Assembly (NCBI RefSeq): GCF_013267195.1
Contig: NZ_CP053941.1
Coordinates: 2,294,001 to 2,358,000, forward strand
Length of the DNA: 64,000 nt
Direction of reading: 5' to 3'
Origin: Halorubrum salinarum
GTDB lineage: Archaea > Halobacteriota > Halobacteria > Halobacteriales > Haloferacaceae
Below, one piece after another: positions 32,700 to 41,447 of this stretch. Position 1 is the first letter of the stretch. Each line of letters opens with the position of its first letter. The notes beneath the pieces were generated by a model. It saw only the letters and a program-made list of their open reading frames with translations, searched no databases and was not told the DNA's origin. The translations under genes were made by a program, and so were the position numbers.

Positions 32700-33941
32700 T
32701 TACGAGGTGTCTATTAGTTCGGCGATTTCGTTCCAGAATTGGTCATCGTCTAGTCGGTCGCACACGGTTTCGAGCACTGGCTTGACCGTCGCACCTGTTG
32801 GTGTGTTGTCCGGGTCGAATCCGGCGTGAGCGTGTGCGTTGCGGTAGCTGGAGAGTTCTTCCCAGACCTGTAGTGCCTCTGTGTCGGGCGCACTGCTGGC
32901 TTGGTATTGTTTGGCTGTCTCAGTGAGGGTTTTCCGCGTGGTGTGACGAGTGTCAGGTTCCAGCCAGTCGTGCGAGTTTCTGCCGGAGGTGAAGAGGAGT
33001 CGGGTGATGAATAGCTCGCGGGCGCATTCAAGCGCAATCCACTCTCGGCCGGTGTCAACGTAAAACCGGACGAGCGCTTGTTGGCGCCGTAATTCTCCTG
33101 GTGTGAGTTCGATGTCTGTCTTCGCCGCTACGTCGTCCTGCTCGATCATGAATCGTTCGAGTTGGTTCGATAGTGGTGTGAGGAAGGCCCCTTCCGGGCC
33201 GATGAAATCGCGGTCGTCGAGCTCATCGATGATCTCAACTGCGTCGCGTGCTGCGATGCCGGTCTCTAGTGGGAGTCCCGCGTCGAGGTATGATGTGACG
33301 CTGTTGAGCGCTTTTGAGAGTCGGAGTAGTTCGGGGTGGGTGTCGCCTCGCCGGTAGACTCGGTCTCTCTTCGATGTGAGGAGTTGTTGTAGCGGGCCGA
33401 GCGTCCCCTGCGTTCTGAAACTTCGGAGTGCGTGGTGCCACTCCAGTAACGCGGCGAGATACGACAAGTCGAATATCTGCGCGTTCCCACCGTGACCGGC
33501 GTCTTCAGCGTAGTAGATGTTCTCCAAGTCAATTACGTCGAGCGCGTCGAGGTGGACGGCTGTCGTGTAGAACCCGAGCTGAAGCGACCTGTGTGCGTGC
33601 GTGATGTCGAGCACGACGGAGTCTGCTCCGGACCGGGTCAGGGATGCGCCGACGCGGTCAAGGATCTGATCGACATCTGTACGGCCCTCAACGAGCGGGA
33701 CTTCCACTGTCTGAACGGCGATGTTCTGTGTAGCACACGCGTCACGGATCTGGTCGAGGTACGCGGTTTCGTCGCGTATTGTCGCTGTGTGAGCAAGGAG
33801 TACCGTGTCAATTTCAAGCAAATCTGTCAACGCGATCGGCGAGATCGATGCGCGTGTCTCACCATGGTTCTCTAAGCCGAAGGTGGTCTGCTCGTATGGA
33901 CCAACGCCAACAGTTGAAAGAAGGAGTCGGTCGCCTGTCAT
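32700..33941 (-). CDS. CARF-HEPN protein, Csx1/TM1812-like
   Basis: 413 residues. The N-terminal half is a Rossmann-like CARF domain of the TM1812 type; its hallmark is VVLDITHAHRSLQLG (109-123), the loop that contacts cyclic oligoadenylate in this family. The C-terminal half is helical and ends with a HEPN RNase motif RNAHAH (R367 to H372, R-x4-H). Such proteins are cyclic-oligoadenylate-activated ribonucleases of type III CRISPR immunity. There is no CRISPR array, Cas10 or Csm/Cmr gene in this window, so it must work with a distant locus or another nucleotide-signalling source. It is convergent with the small frame and divergent from the HEAT gene. Confidence 0.83.
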   Translation of the reverse strand: MTGDRLLLSTVGVGPYEQTTFGLENHGETRASISPIALTDLLEIDTVLLAHTATIRDETAYLDQIRDACATQNIAVQTVEVPLVEGRTDVDQILDRVGASLTRSGADSVVLDITHAHRSLQLGFYTTAVHLDALDVIDLENIYYAEDAGHGGNAQIFDLSYLAALLEWHHALRSFRTQGTLGPLQQLLTSKRDRVYRRGDTHPELLRLSKALNSVTSYLDAGLPLETGIAARDAVEIIDELDDRDFIGPEGAFLTPLSNQLERFMIEQDDVAAKTDIELTPGELRRQQALVRFYVDTGREWIALECARELFITRLLFTSGRNSHDWLEPDTRHTTRKTLTETAKQYQASSAPDTEALQVWEELSSYRNAHAHAGFDPDNTPTGATVKPVLETVCDRLDDDQFWNEIAELIDTS

Positions 33942-34010
33942 AGGATCCCATTATGCTTATAGAAAATGAATTTACTCATGAACGACTAGTTGTTGGTATG
34001 CGTAGTGCGC

Positions 34011-34063
34011 CGCGGGTGCGAACGCGAGGGAACCGAGCGCGGGTGTGAAGCGAGGGTGAACGA
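34011..34063 (+). repeat. Two-copy 27-base direct repeat before the HEAT gene
   Basis: Two adjacent units starting CGCGGGTGCGAACGCGAGGG and CGCGGGTGTGAAGCGAGGG end directly at the ATG of the HEAT-repeat gene. It is in the leader of that gene, so it may act in translation or as a regulator-binding site. Confidence 0.55.
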
Positions 34064-35263
34064 ATGAAAGATCCATTGGCGGATGCGACGCCAGAGGTGG
34101 GGTATCAGACAGTTGAGTGGGATCTGCTGAAACCGCCTGACGAGCGGGTGATGCCGCTGACGCACACGAACCGGTTGAAACTGTCTGAAATGTCAGTTCG
34201 GCCAGATGGGGATCTGACCGAGTACAGTCTCGTTGACCGGGCAGGGAACACGTACACGAAGTCGGATTTTGACCGGATTCCTGAGACACCTGATCCAGAG
34301 CGGCTCGATGAGGTGTTGACAGCGATTGAGTCGTCAACGGGAAAGCCACACCGATTGGCGCTCGCGCATCTCGCTGAGATAGCAGCAGAAGCGCCGGCTG
34401 CGTGTACTGCGGCTGTCGAACCGATGGTGGGCCTACTGGGTCACAGTCCGCCCGCGGTCCAGGGTGAGGCGCTCAACGTGCTCACAATGGTTTGTGAGTC
34501 CGACCCGGAACTCACTCGATCAGGGGTTGATCCGGCCGTGACGCTACTTGATTCCGCTACACATCCGTTGCTGCGGAGTGAAGCAGTACAGTTCCTCGCT
34601 ACGTTCGCTGCGCACGATCCGACTGCTGTAACGAGTGCTGTACCGGACCTCGCCGCACTTCTCCGGGATGAGTCCACGGACGCGGACGTCGTCGCAAGCA
34701 TCCTGGCTGCGGTTGTGCGAGCCCAGCCTGACGCGTTAGTGGATGTCGTGCCGAAATTGGAGTTGTTCCTAGAGACCGAACCAGAGCGCGCGCACACCCG
34801 GGTACTCACGGTGATCGGGCTGCTCAGCAAGGAGCAACCGGAGATGACTGTCGAAGCGGTGCCGACCGCTGGCGAGTTGTTGTCAGCTGAGGAGATGCCG
34901 CTGCGATCGAATGCGGCTGGAGTGCTCGCTGATATCGCTGGTGAATACCCTACGAAGGTGAAACCGTGGGTTCCAGAGGCGATTGAGCTGATGGATGATT
35001 CCGATGAACAGGTGCGACACAACGCGACCGCGATTCTGGCTCGTGTCGCCGCTGAGCACCCTGACGCCGTGCGCCCAGCTGAAGAGCAACTGCTCGCTGT
35101 ACTTGATGATGACCCGGCCAATACGCGGTTTAACGCGTGCTGGGCGCTTAACCACATTAACGCGAAGCACGCCGTAGACACGTTACGCGAAATCGCAGCG
35201 AAAGACCCCGACGCCGACGTCAGATCAGTCGCCCAACTAGCCCTGGATAATCTCGAAGACTGA
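34064..35263 (+). CDS. HEAT/ARM-repeat scaffold protein
   Basis: 399 residues. A non-repetitive head of about 85 residues is followed by seven to eight helical pairs of about 40 residues, each with A-D-P type turns (AAEAPAACTAAVEPMVGLL; FAAHDPTAVTSAVPDLAALL; VAAEHPDAVRPAEEQLLAVL). These are HEAT-like repeats that make a curved protein- or nucleic-acid-binding surface. No catalytic motif is present. It sits between the CARF-HEPN gene and a decayed stretch. HEAT proteins are common in haloarchaea, so a defence role is inference from location only. Confidence 0.8.
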   Translation: MKDPLADATPEVGYQTVEWDLLKPPDERVMPLTHTNRLKLSEMSVRPDGDLTEYSLVDRAGNTYTKSDFDRIPETPDPERLDEVLTAIESSTGKPHRLALAHLAEIAAEAPAACTAAVEPMVGLLGHSPPAVQGEALNVLTMVCESDPELTRSGVDPAVTLLDSATHPLLRSEAVQFLATFAAHDPTAVTSAVPDLAALLRDESTDADVVASILAAVVRAQPDALVDVVPKLELFLETEPERAHTRVLTVIGLLSKEQPEMTVEAVPTAGELLSAEEMPLRSNAAGVLADIAGEYPTKVKPWVPEAIELMDDSDEQVRHNATAILARVAAEHPDAVRPAEEQLLAVLDDDPANTRFNACWALNHINAKHAVDTLREIAAKDPDADVRSVAQLALDNLED

Positions 35264-35287
35264 ACTGCTAGACTGACTACTTACAAT

Positions 35288-35464
35288 CACGAAAAAAGCG
35301 ATAAGTATGTTTATCTCAATGAGCACGTCGGTGACGAGAAGAACCCGGTAAATCGGAGCGACGCAGTTCGTGCCTTAGTCCGTGAAACGCTAGACTCGCT
35401 GGATGTGATCGATGGAAGGCACGGGCGAGTTGAGACGGCAGAGGTGTATCTCGGTAGCCTGTAG
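35288..35464 (+). pseudogene. Start-less gene fragment
   Basis: In the frame of the HEAT gene but after its stop, the plus strand reads HEKSDKYVYLNEHVGDEKNP, then an uninterrupted DAVRALVRETLDSLDVIDGR and a TAG at 35462-35464. Composition is protein-like, but there is no ATG/GTG near the beginning. It may be a truncated gene, or much less likely the result of a read-through. Confidence 0.4.
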
Positions 35465-35627
35465 TACTGGATCGGGACGAGTCATCGCTGGTGGGAGATG
35501 ACCTGTACGGTGGTACTGTCCGCCTAGCGAGGACGTCAACTTGGACGCTAAATCTCGGGAACGTCGGAGATTACGACATTGACGATTTATTGAATTTGTT
35601 GGATTTGGCGGTCCAGTTTGTCTATTC

Positions 35628-35761
35628 GATCGATATGAGATTCTGGAGTACGTAGATGAGGTCGGGTTAGATATCGAAATGGGTCCTGTCGGTGAGTTTT
35701 CTATCGAACGTACCAATTTTCAATTGCTACGCCCGGGTGCGGTTTTGAATCAGGCGTTGTA
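35628..35761 (+). pseudogene. Second start-less gene fragment
   Basis: The plus strand reads DRYEILEYVDEVGLDIEMGP then VGEFSIERTNFQLLRPGAVL to a TAG. Codons and amino acids look coding, but the upstream part switches frame (LNLLDLAVQFVYS is in another frame). This is a frameshifted remnant, perhaps of the same lost gene as the fragment before it. Confidence 0.4.
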
Positions 35762-35971
35762 GATCTACATTACCCGAATAGAATTCAACATCTGGTTATT
35801 GTAATTATTCTATTTTGAGTGGTGTCAAGATCGTTCCGCTGCCCATTGGTTTTGACCAGATCGTTACACGATTACATTACAGGACTCCGAACTCCGGTCC
35901 CTCGATTTTCGAGAGGTTGTTGTCCATCTCAATGTGTACGAAGGCTGTCAGTGGGGTGTACCGGACGGCAA

Positions 35972-35999
35972 GTTCCGGAGTGATTTTCTACTCCGGAAC
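35972..35999. repeat. Perfect 10-bp inverted repeat with 8-base loop
   Basis: GTTCCGGAGT and ACTCCGGAAC flank GATTTTCT. It is about 110 bases downstream of the 3' end of the leftward 409-residue gene. A terminator-like hairpin or an operator are both possible. Confidence 0.7.
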
Positions 36000-36107
36000 G
36001 GGGTGTGACGCGCGAATTCACGATGTCCGGGTGTCGAAATCAGACCAGTAATAGTACCGTTGTGTACCCCATTTAGGGGAAAGTGGTGGGGGTGTGTGGA
36101 AATCGAG

Positions 36108-37337
36108 CTACCAGTTAACTGAGGTGATCTGATCTCGGCTGAGCTCCGGGGCGTTTGCCCCGAGGGTGTCTTGGTTGAGCCGCCATGTAGTCGTCCAGTC
36201 GGCGACGGCCCAGTCGTGCGCGTCGTTGTCGTACGCGTCCTGGATTCGGTCTCGGCCTGCGGAGATACTGAACTCTGAATTGAACGTACCGTTCGGGAGG
36301 GTACCGAGGCCGTCCCGGTTGTGCCAGTGGTTGAACACTCGGTACGCTGTGCGGCGCGTGTCGAAGACGGCTATCGGTTTGGCTCCTCGCCGGTCTAACT
36401 CTCGTAGCTTTCGGTACGTGGCCCGGTGGAGTTTCCAGTTGTTGTGACCGGTGAGAACTTCCCGGGCGATTGTTCGACCGCGCTGGTCGTTGGCGATCGC
36501 GTCTATCGTGTAGCCGTTCCAGTCGTAGTAGCTTGCGCCGTTCCACCCACGAATGGTGTCGTGGAGTCGGACAAGGCCGACCGTAACGCGATGTGTGAGT
36601 CCTTCGTGTGGGTCGCCGCGCAGGGTCGGATACGCTTCGCTCTCGTTGATGTGGACGCGGGCCTTGTCGTTGAGGTCGTACCAGGCCTGCTTGCGGAACA
36701 GGGTCGTCGGTTTGAGGAAGCCAGTGGTGGTTTCGAACCAGTCGGCATCGGTGAACGCGAGCAGCGTATCACGGCCGAGCCTCGTGTTGTAGTATAGCCG
36801 ATTGAGTTCGGTTTCATCCAGGTCGTGAGTGATGTGTTTGATCGTCGGGCAGCGGTCAGCAAGCAAGTGAACGCCGCACACGACGTCACCGTTCCACAGC
36901 TTCGTAATCCGGCGCAGCAGCGTTCGCCTGTCCTCAGTAATAGGGACGGACGGGTCGAGTGATTTCGAGACTCGTCGCTCCCATCCCTTCGGGAGAACGC
37001 CGCGCGGTCGCGGCGGGTCGAGCGGATCGTAGAAGAAGCGTTTTTCGAACTCTCCCGGGGTGTACCACTGTAATCTCGGGCGGTTGTACGTGTTGATCAT
37101 CAACACGTGGTTATCGAATGCCGTCGCCTTCGGAATCTCAAAGCCGATCGCAGACCAGTCACACTCTTCCTCGTTACGCGGGATAGGGCGACACCGGCTC
37201 AGATCATCATCCGTACGAGCCGGGAACACTTCGAATGCGTAACTCCCACGAGGATCACGTAGTCCAGGCCTCCCATACAGTGGGGCGTCGTTCAGCCAGT
37301 GATCATCATATGCCGCTTCGAACGGGCTCAATCGCAT
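36108..37337 (-). CDS. 409-residue protein of unknown function
   Basis: Start chosen at the ATG 37337 (MRLSPFEAAYDDHWLNDAPL); the longer frame has a hydrophobic leader of nine residues without support. The protein is soluble and rich in tryptophan, tyrosine and arginine. The middle (WYDLNDKARVHINESEAYP; GLTHRVTVGLVRLHDTI) and the C-terminal part (AKPIAVFDTRRTAYRVFNHW) are the best-defined stretches and recall haloarchaeal plasmid and virus proteins with a helix-turn-helix followed by a nuclease-like or replication-relaxation-like fold. I cannot assign a family. It stands alone in the leftward direction between a decayed region and the PLD gene. Confidence 0.6.
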   Translation of the reverse strand: MRLSPFEAAYDDHWLNDAPLYGRPGLRDPRGSYAFEVFPARTDDDLSRCRPIPRNEEECDWSAIGFEIPKATAFDNHVLMINTYNRPRLQWYTPGEFEKRFFYDPLDPPRPRGVLPKGWERRVSKSLDPSVPITEDRRTLLRRITKLWNGDVVCGVHLLADRCPTIKHITHDLDETELNRLYYNTRLGRDTLLAFTDADWFETTTGFLKPTTLFRKQAWYDLNDKARVHINESEAYPTLRGDPHEGLTHRVTVGLVRLHDTIRGWNGASYYDWNGYTIDAIANDQRGRTIAREVLTGHNNWKLHRATYRKLRELDRRGAKPIAVFDTRRTAYRVFNHWHNRDGLGTLPNGTFNSEFSISAGRDRIQDAYDNDAHDWAVADWTTTWRLNQDTLGANAPELSRDQITSVNW

Positions 37338-37506
37338 ATTCAAAACTAGCACCGACAGCGCCAAAATAGATCGCCCTGAAACCGCCTTAGAAATCCTCTA
37401 CTACGCATTCACAGCATGTGATCCCGACTCACAGCACGACCAAATTACGCTGATCGAGTGTCGGCTTCACTGGTGAGCACCGCGTGTTACTATCACTCCG
37501 TGGCTC

Positions 37507-37515
37507 GCTTTTATT
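37507..37515 (+). promoter_or_regulatory. TATA box of the PLD-NTPase gene
   Basis: GCTTTTATT ends 24 bases before the ATG at 37539, the distance expected for a leaderless haloarchaeal transcript. This supports the chosen start over the longer upstream frame. Confidence 0.5.
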
Positions 37516-37538
37516 CGTGTCATCGCGCTGTATTCTCC

Positions 37539-39815
37539 ATGGACGAACTGACGGCAAACATCTCGTTCGACCGGTTCGCGGATATGCCGGAGTTCTACGG
37601 GTCAGGTGCGGCGAAGTACCGGTTGGCGATGGTGAAAAGCCGGGATGATTTCTTGGAGTTGTTCGAAGGCGCGGATCACGTGGACGCGGTGACGTACGCC
37701 GAGACGCCTGAGCTGATGGTACAGATGCTGACCGAGTACGGTATCGGGTCGCTCGACGTGCTGATCGGGAACGCCGACGATTACGCCGACCAGGTGAACG
37801 AAGTGGCGACGGCTCGGTCATTGGTCCAGCTTCGGCAGGACGACCGGCTCGTCGTTCGCTTGAAGAACCGGAAAACGGTTCACTCGAAGATCTACCGGAT
37901 CGTCATGCCGGACGACACGGTGAAACTCGTTCAAGGGTCGGCGAACCTGTCGCGGAACTCGTGGGAGTACCACACGAACCAGATTTCGGTGATGACGACC
38001 GAGCTCGGCACGGAGCTGGACGAGGCGTTCGAACGGTTCATCGATCAGTACCGAGACGGGTACAGCAGCCAGACGCTGCTGGAAGGCCTCGTCGAAGCGC
38101 TCGAAGACGCGGACTCCCCCGAAGAGCGCGAAAACCGGATCGAGTACTGGGTCGGGGCCGGCGATCTTGACGTGAGTGACACGGCCGCGCTGAACCAGGA
38201 CGCCGTCGAGGATCTACAAGCGGTCGCGGACCACGTCACGGCCGTCGTCGAAGACCCTGAGGAGGCCGACGAAACGGTCGCGTTCGTCGAAGATCCGGAC
38301 GCCGCTGATCGAACCGTCGTCGAACCAGAAGCGGCCGGAAGCGAGGAGTCAAGCGACGCTGCCGACGAGGATGCGGAACCGGACGTTGGGCTCGTCGAAT
38401 CGGAGCACGAAACGGGGCTGACGGACACGCTCGATCGCCCTCGTGTCAGGACGCCCGATGAGCGGATCCGGATGGGGACGAGTAAGGTCGATAAGGACAC
38501 CGCGGACGAGTTCGGGGCGAGTCTCCGCGATCGCGGCGCGACGATCGAGGATCACAGCATCACCGCGCCGCTCAGCGCGTACAACACGCAGGTGAAGGAA
38601 TCGACGGCGATCCCGACGATGACGGTGCTGCCGGACGCGGAGCAAGTCGTGATCGGCGAGCAAGACGAGATGATCTTCGTCGCCACCGAGGAACCGACGC
38701 CGGCGGTGTTGGATCACTGCCTCGAAACGATCGAAGACTACATCGAGACCGTCGAAAACCACGGGCACACGCAGTCCGAGACGGCGGTGATGGCGCAGAT
38801 GTACGAGGCGTTCCTCTACGGGTTCTGGGCCCCGTTCGCAAACCAGTACGCCGAGGCGTTATCATCGCCGTCACGCACTCTCGATAACGTCCTCCAGCAC
38901 CTGTACATCGAAGGGAAAAGCGACGCCGGGAAGGACAAACTCACCGAGTACATCCTCCGACTGATATCGGACAACACCGTTATTTCCGGAGTGGACGCCG
39001 ACGACGTCGGCGTCAAAGAGATCCGCGGGATTCGGGAGTGGAACACGAGTTTCCCGTACGCGATCATCGACGCGGAGAAAGAGAAGATACAGCGGTGGAG
39101 TCCGATCCGGAACTACTGGGGCGACTGGACGCCGACGAGCGTCGATCAGCCGTGCCTGATTTTCACGACGAACGACGCGCTCCCGAAATCTGAGTTCCGG
39201 AACCGGATGAAGATCCTCAGCATGGACGTGTCGTTCCCGTCGAACCCGGAAGACCCGGGGTTCCGCGCGGCGCAAGACGACCTCGCGGAGGTGCTCGAAC
39301 GGCAGAACCCGATCTTCAGTTACGTCGCGCGACGGATGCTCACCGACAAACCCTGGACTGACGGGAACGGAACGATCGAAGACGTTCGCCGTATCGTTCG
39401 GGAGTTCTACGAGGAAGCCGGCCGAAAGCAGCCGGAGTACTTCCCCGCCGACGAGCCGGCCGAGAAAACGTACGACACGGGGCGGCTCAAATGGCAGCGC
39501 GACATTCAGGGCGGCCGCGTCACCTTCGAATCGGAGCCCGACGCGATCACGGCTGATTTCGACCGCGAAGAGTACGAGGTGTACGACTACGAGAAACGTC
39601 TCCCTAAGCGGTTCATGTCCGAGAAGTCCTCAACGAGCGTGTACATCGGCGCACCCGATGAATTCGCCGAGTGGATCGGGTACCCGGTCGAAGAGCTCCT
39701 CGGAGATCCCGCTGAGACCGAGACGCGGCCAGATAATCGACAAGAAAACGAAACCGAGGACGGTGACGCTGACGAGTCAAGCGGCTTCCTCTCCCGGCTT
39801 CTGGGCAGGTCATAG
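37539..39815 (+). CDS. PLD-domain/P-loop NTPase fusion protein
   Basis: 758 residues. The N-terminal 200 residues are a single phospholipase-D-type nuclease domain with HSKIYRI (H115, K117) and GSANLSRNSW (G133 to N136). PLD enzymes need two such motifs, so it should act as a dimer. An acidic linker (about 215-320) follows. The C-terminal part has a Walker A-like GKSDAGKDKL (about 459), a Walker B-like YAIIDAEKE (about 507) and a sensor-like IFTTND, similar to an AAA+ or SF3 NTPase. A stretch of acidic residues ends it. The layout suggests an NTP-driven nuclease for defence. Leaderless start supported by a TATA box. Confidence 0.7.
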   Translation: MDELTANISFDRFADMPEFYGSGAAKYRLAMVKSRDDFLELFEGADHVDAVTYAETPELMVQMLTEYGIGSLDVLIGNADDYADQVNEVATARSLVQLRQDDRLVVRLKNRKTVHSKIYRIVMPDDTVKLVQGSANLSRNSWEYHTNQISVMTTELGTELDEAFERFIDQYRDGYSSQTLLEGLVEALEDADSPEERENRIEYWVGAGDLDVSDTAALNQDAVEDLQAVADHVTAVVEDPEEADETVAFVEDPDAADRTVVEPEAAGSEESSDAADEDAEPDVGLVESEHETGLTDTLDRPRVRTPDERIRMGTSKVDKDTADEFGASLRDRGATIEDHSITAPLSAYNTQVKESTAIPTMTVLPDAEQVVIGEQDEMIFVATEEPTPAVLDHCLETIEDYIETVENHGHTQSETAVMAQMYEAFLYGFWAPFANQYAEALSSPSRTLDNVLQHLYIEGKSDAGKDKLTEYILRLISDNTVISGVDADDVGVKEIRGIREWNTSFPYAIIDAEKEKIQRWSPIRNYWGDWTPTSVDQPCLIFTTNDALPKSEFRNRMKILSMDVSFPSNPEDPGFRAAQDDLAEVLERQNPIFSYVARRMLTDKPWTDGNGTIEDVRRIVREFYEEAGRKQPEYFPADEPAEKTYDTGRLKWQRDIQGGRVTFESEPDAITADFDREEYEVYDYEKRLPKRFMSEKSSTSVYIGAPDEFAEWIGYPVEELLGDPAETETRPDNRQENETEDGDADESSGFLSRLLGRS

Positions 39816-40082
39816 CGAGCACCCCGTAGAAGTGTTTCTGGCATTCTCCGTCAGAGCATCTCAAAACTCGCTACGATTCACGCCGACGGTTCTCTGACCG
39901 GTAACCGTTGTGCCTCATATTGATTCTATAATCGGAACGACATAGCAGAAATCATGATTTCTGAAATCACGATTTCCGAAATCGCTATTTCGGAATTCGT
40001 GAGTTCCATTTGCGTAGACGGATTGCTTTGGAAGTTTCAATAGAGCCTTTATTAGGCGACTGACACAATTGGCGTGCGTTCA
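39816..40082. promoter_or_regulatory. Leader of the Mrr gene with TTTCNGAAA array
   Basis: 267 bases before the Mrr-like gene. It contains the 15-base array at 39945-40007 and a TATA-like CTTTATTA at 40047-40054, 28 bases before the ATG at 40083. The array ends about 40 bases upstream of the TATA box, a good place for an activator or repressor site. Confidence 0.5.
39945..40007. repeat. Array of 15-base TTTCNGAAA palindromic units
   Basis: Three full units, ATGATTTCTGAAATC, ACGATTTCCGAAATC and GCTATTTCGGAATTC (39954-39998), are flanked by partial copies (GCAGAAATC and GTGAGTTCC). Each contains a palindrome of the form TTTCNGAAA. Exact 15-base spacing, about 1.5 DNA turns, suggests alternating faces of a helix contacted by a repeated regulator. 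Confidence 0.75.
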
Positions 40083-41447
40083 ATGCCGGTCTTGGATGAC
40101 CTCTCCGGATTCGAGTTCGAAGACGTGATGGAGGACGTCTTTCGGAACCTCGGGTACGAGAACGTCCGGCAGGCGGAACGCACGGCCGACGAGGGGCGCG
40201 ACGTTTTGATGGAAGGGGTCGTCGACGGGACGCGGCGCGGGGTCGTCGTCGAGTGTAAGCACACGGGGACGGTCGGGCGGCCGGTGGTCCAGAAGTTACA
40301 CTCGGCGATTGCGACGTTCGAGTTCGACGGGCCGAAACGCGGGATGGTGGCGACGACCGGTCGGTTCACCGGCCCGGCCGTCGAGTACGCCGAGCGACTC
40401 CGGCGGAACGACGACCCGTACCCGATCGAGCTGATCGACGGCGAGGATCTACGCGAGATCGCGGACGACATCGGGCTGGACCTGTACAACGGGCGGATCG
40501 AAATCCTGTGCGATGAGACGCTCAGACCGCACGACCCAGCGATGTCGGTGACGGCACCCGTCGAAGAAGTGTTCCAGAACATCGACAACATCGAGTCGGC
40601 GGACCTTCCCGCGCCGCACTCTCACGTCACGTTCCGCCCGGTCGTCGCCGTGACGGCGGACACGAACGCGGTGTTCGAGACATCCGTCGGCGTGATCCAC
40701 CAGGTCAACGACCGGTCCCGGTTCGTCGTCCACGCCGAACGCGGCCACCCGGAAACCGCGTCCGGTGACGTCTCGAAGCTGGTAATAGAGAACCTCCACG
40801 CGACCGTCGATCTCGATGCGGGCCGGTTCGAAGATCGGTTCGACGCGGTCGAGGAGCGACGGTTCGGGCAGACGCAGACCGAGTACAAGGACTGGGCCGT
40901 CGACCGACTCCGGGACCACCACACGACGACGGTCTCCTACACGGGAGACAACAACGTCACGTACACGAAAACGTGCGAGCCGAAGCGCTCTGATATTTCA
41001 GTCCACTCGATCGAACCAGTGTACGTGCCGCAGGTTCGGCACACGACTGAATTAGGGGAGTACACGTATCCGTACGAGTACTTCGCGGCGGGGCCGTCGC
41101 GCGTGACGAGCGAGGACGGGATTCACCGATGCGTCCACTGCGACACGGCCGGGACCGACGCGACCTACACGTACTGCGCGAACTGCGGGAGCATCAACTG
41201 CGACTCGCACATCAGAACGGAGCGCCTAGAGGGGACGCCCGTCTGTACCGGGTGCGCGGTGACTGAACGGTTCGCGTTCAAAACGAAGTATTTCTACGAC
41301 GCGGAGAACCGGGACGCGTTCCGTGAGGAGTACGACGCCATGCCGTTCTACGAGAAAGCGCAGGAGAACACGGCGCTCGCCGTCGGCGCGACGGCCGTCG
41401 CCGTCCTCGTCGTGCTTGGAGCCCTCCTCAGTATCGGTGGTCTCTGA
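40083..41447 (+). CDS. Mrr-type endonuclease with zinc ribbon and C-terminal membrane anchor
   Basis: 454 residues from ATG at 40083. The N-terminal domain has DEGRDVLMEG (D40) and VVVECKHTG (E57, K59), the D ... ExK pattern of Mrr-family nucleases, which often cut modified DNA. The middle is unassigned. Near the C-terminus a cysteine-rich double ribbon (CVHCDTAG ... YCANCGS ... CTGC) precedes one hydrophobic helix (TALAVGATAVAVLVVLGALL). The protein would be held at the membrane with its nuclease in the cytoplasm, where incoming DNA enters. It is the accessory gene closest to tRNA-Val. Confidence 0.8.
   Translation: MPVLDDLSGFEFEDVMEDVFRNLGYENVRQAERTADEGRDVLMEGVVDGTRRGVVVECKHTGTVGRPVVQKLHSAIATFEFDGPKRGMVATTGRFTGPAVEYAERLRRNDDPYPIELIDGEDLREIADDIGLDLYNGRIEILCDETLRPHDPAMSVTAPVEEVFQNIDNIESADLPAPHSHVTFRPVVAVTADTNAVFETSVGVIHQVNDRSRFVVHAERGHPETASGDVSKLVIENLHATVDLDAGRFEDRFDAVEERRFGQTQTEYKDWAVDRLRDHHTTTVSYTGDNNVTYTKTCEPKRSDISVHSIEPVYVPQVRHTTELGEYTYPYEYFAAGPSRVTSEDGIHRCVHCDTAGTDATYTYCANCGSINCDSHIRTERLEGTPVCTGCAVTERFAFKTKYFYDAENRDAFREEYDAMPFYEKAQENTALAVGATAVAVLVVLGALLSIGGL

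Larger units (their letters stand above)
35264..36107. other. Decayed coding fragments and a hairpin, no intact gene
   Basis: About 840 bases. Two plus-strand stretches read like protein without a start codon (listed as pseudogenes), then an AT-rich part and a strong hairpin at 35972-35999. I see no intact gene. Confidence 0.5.

Noticed and set aside
37539-39815. DISARM-type DrmC (PLD) protein.
   Set aside because: No DrmA helicase, DrmB or DISARM methyltransferase is near, and the NTPase fusion is not DISARM-like.
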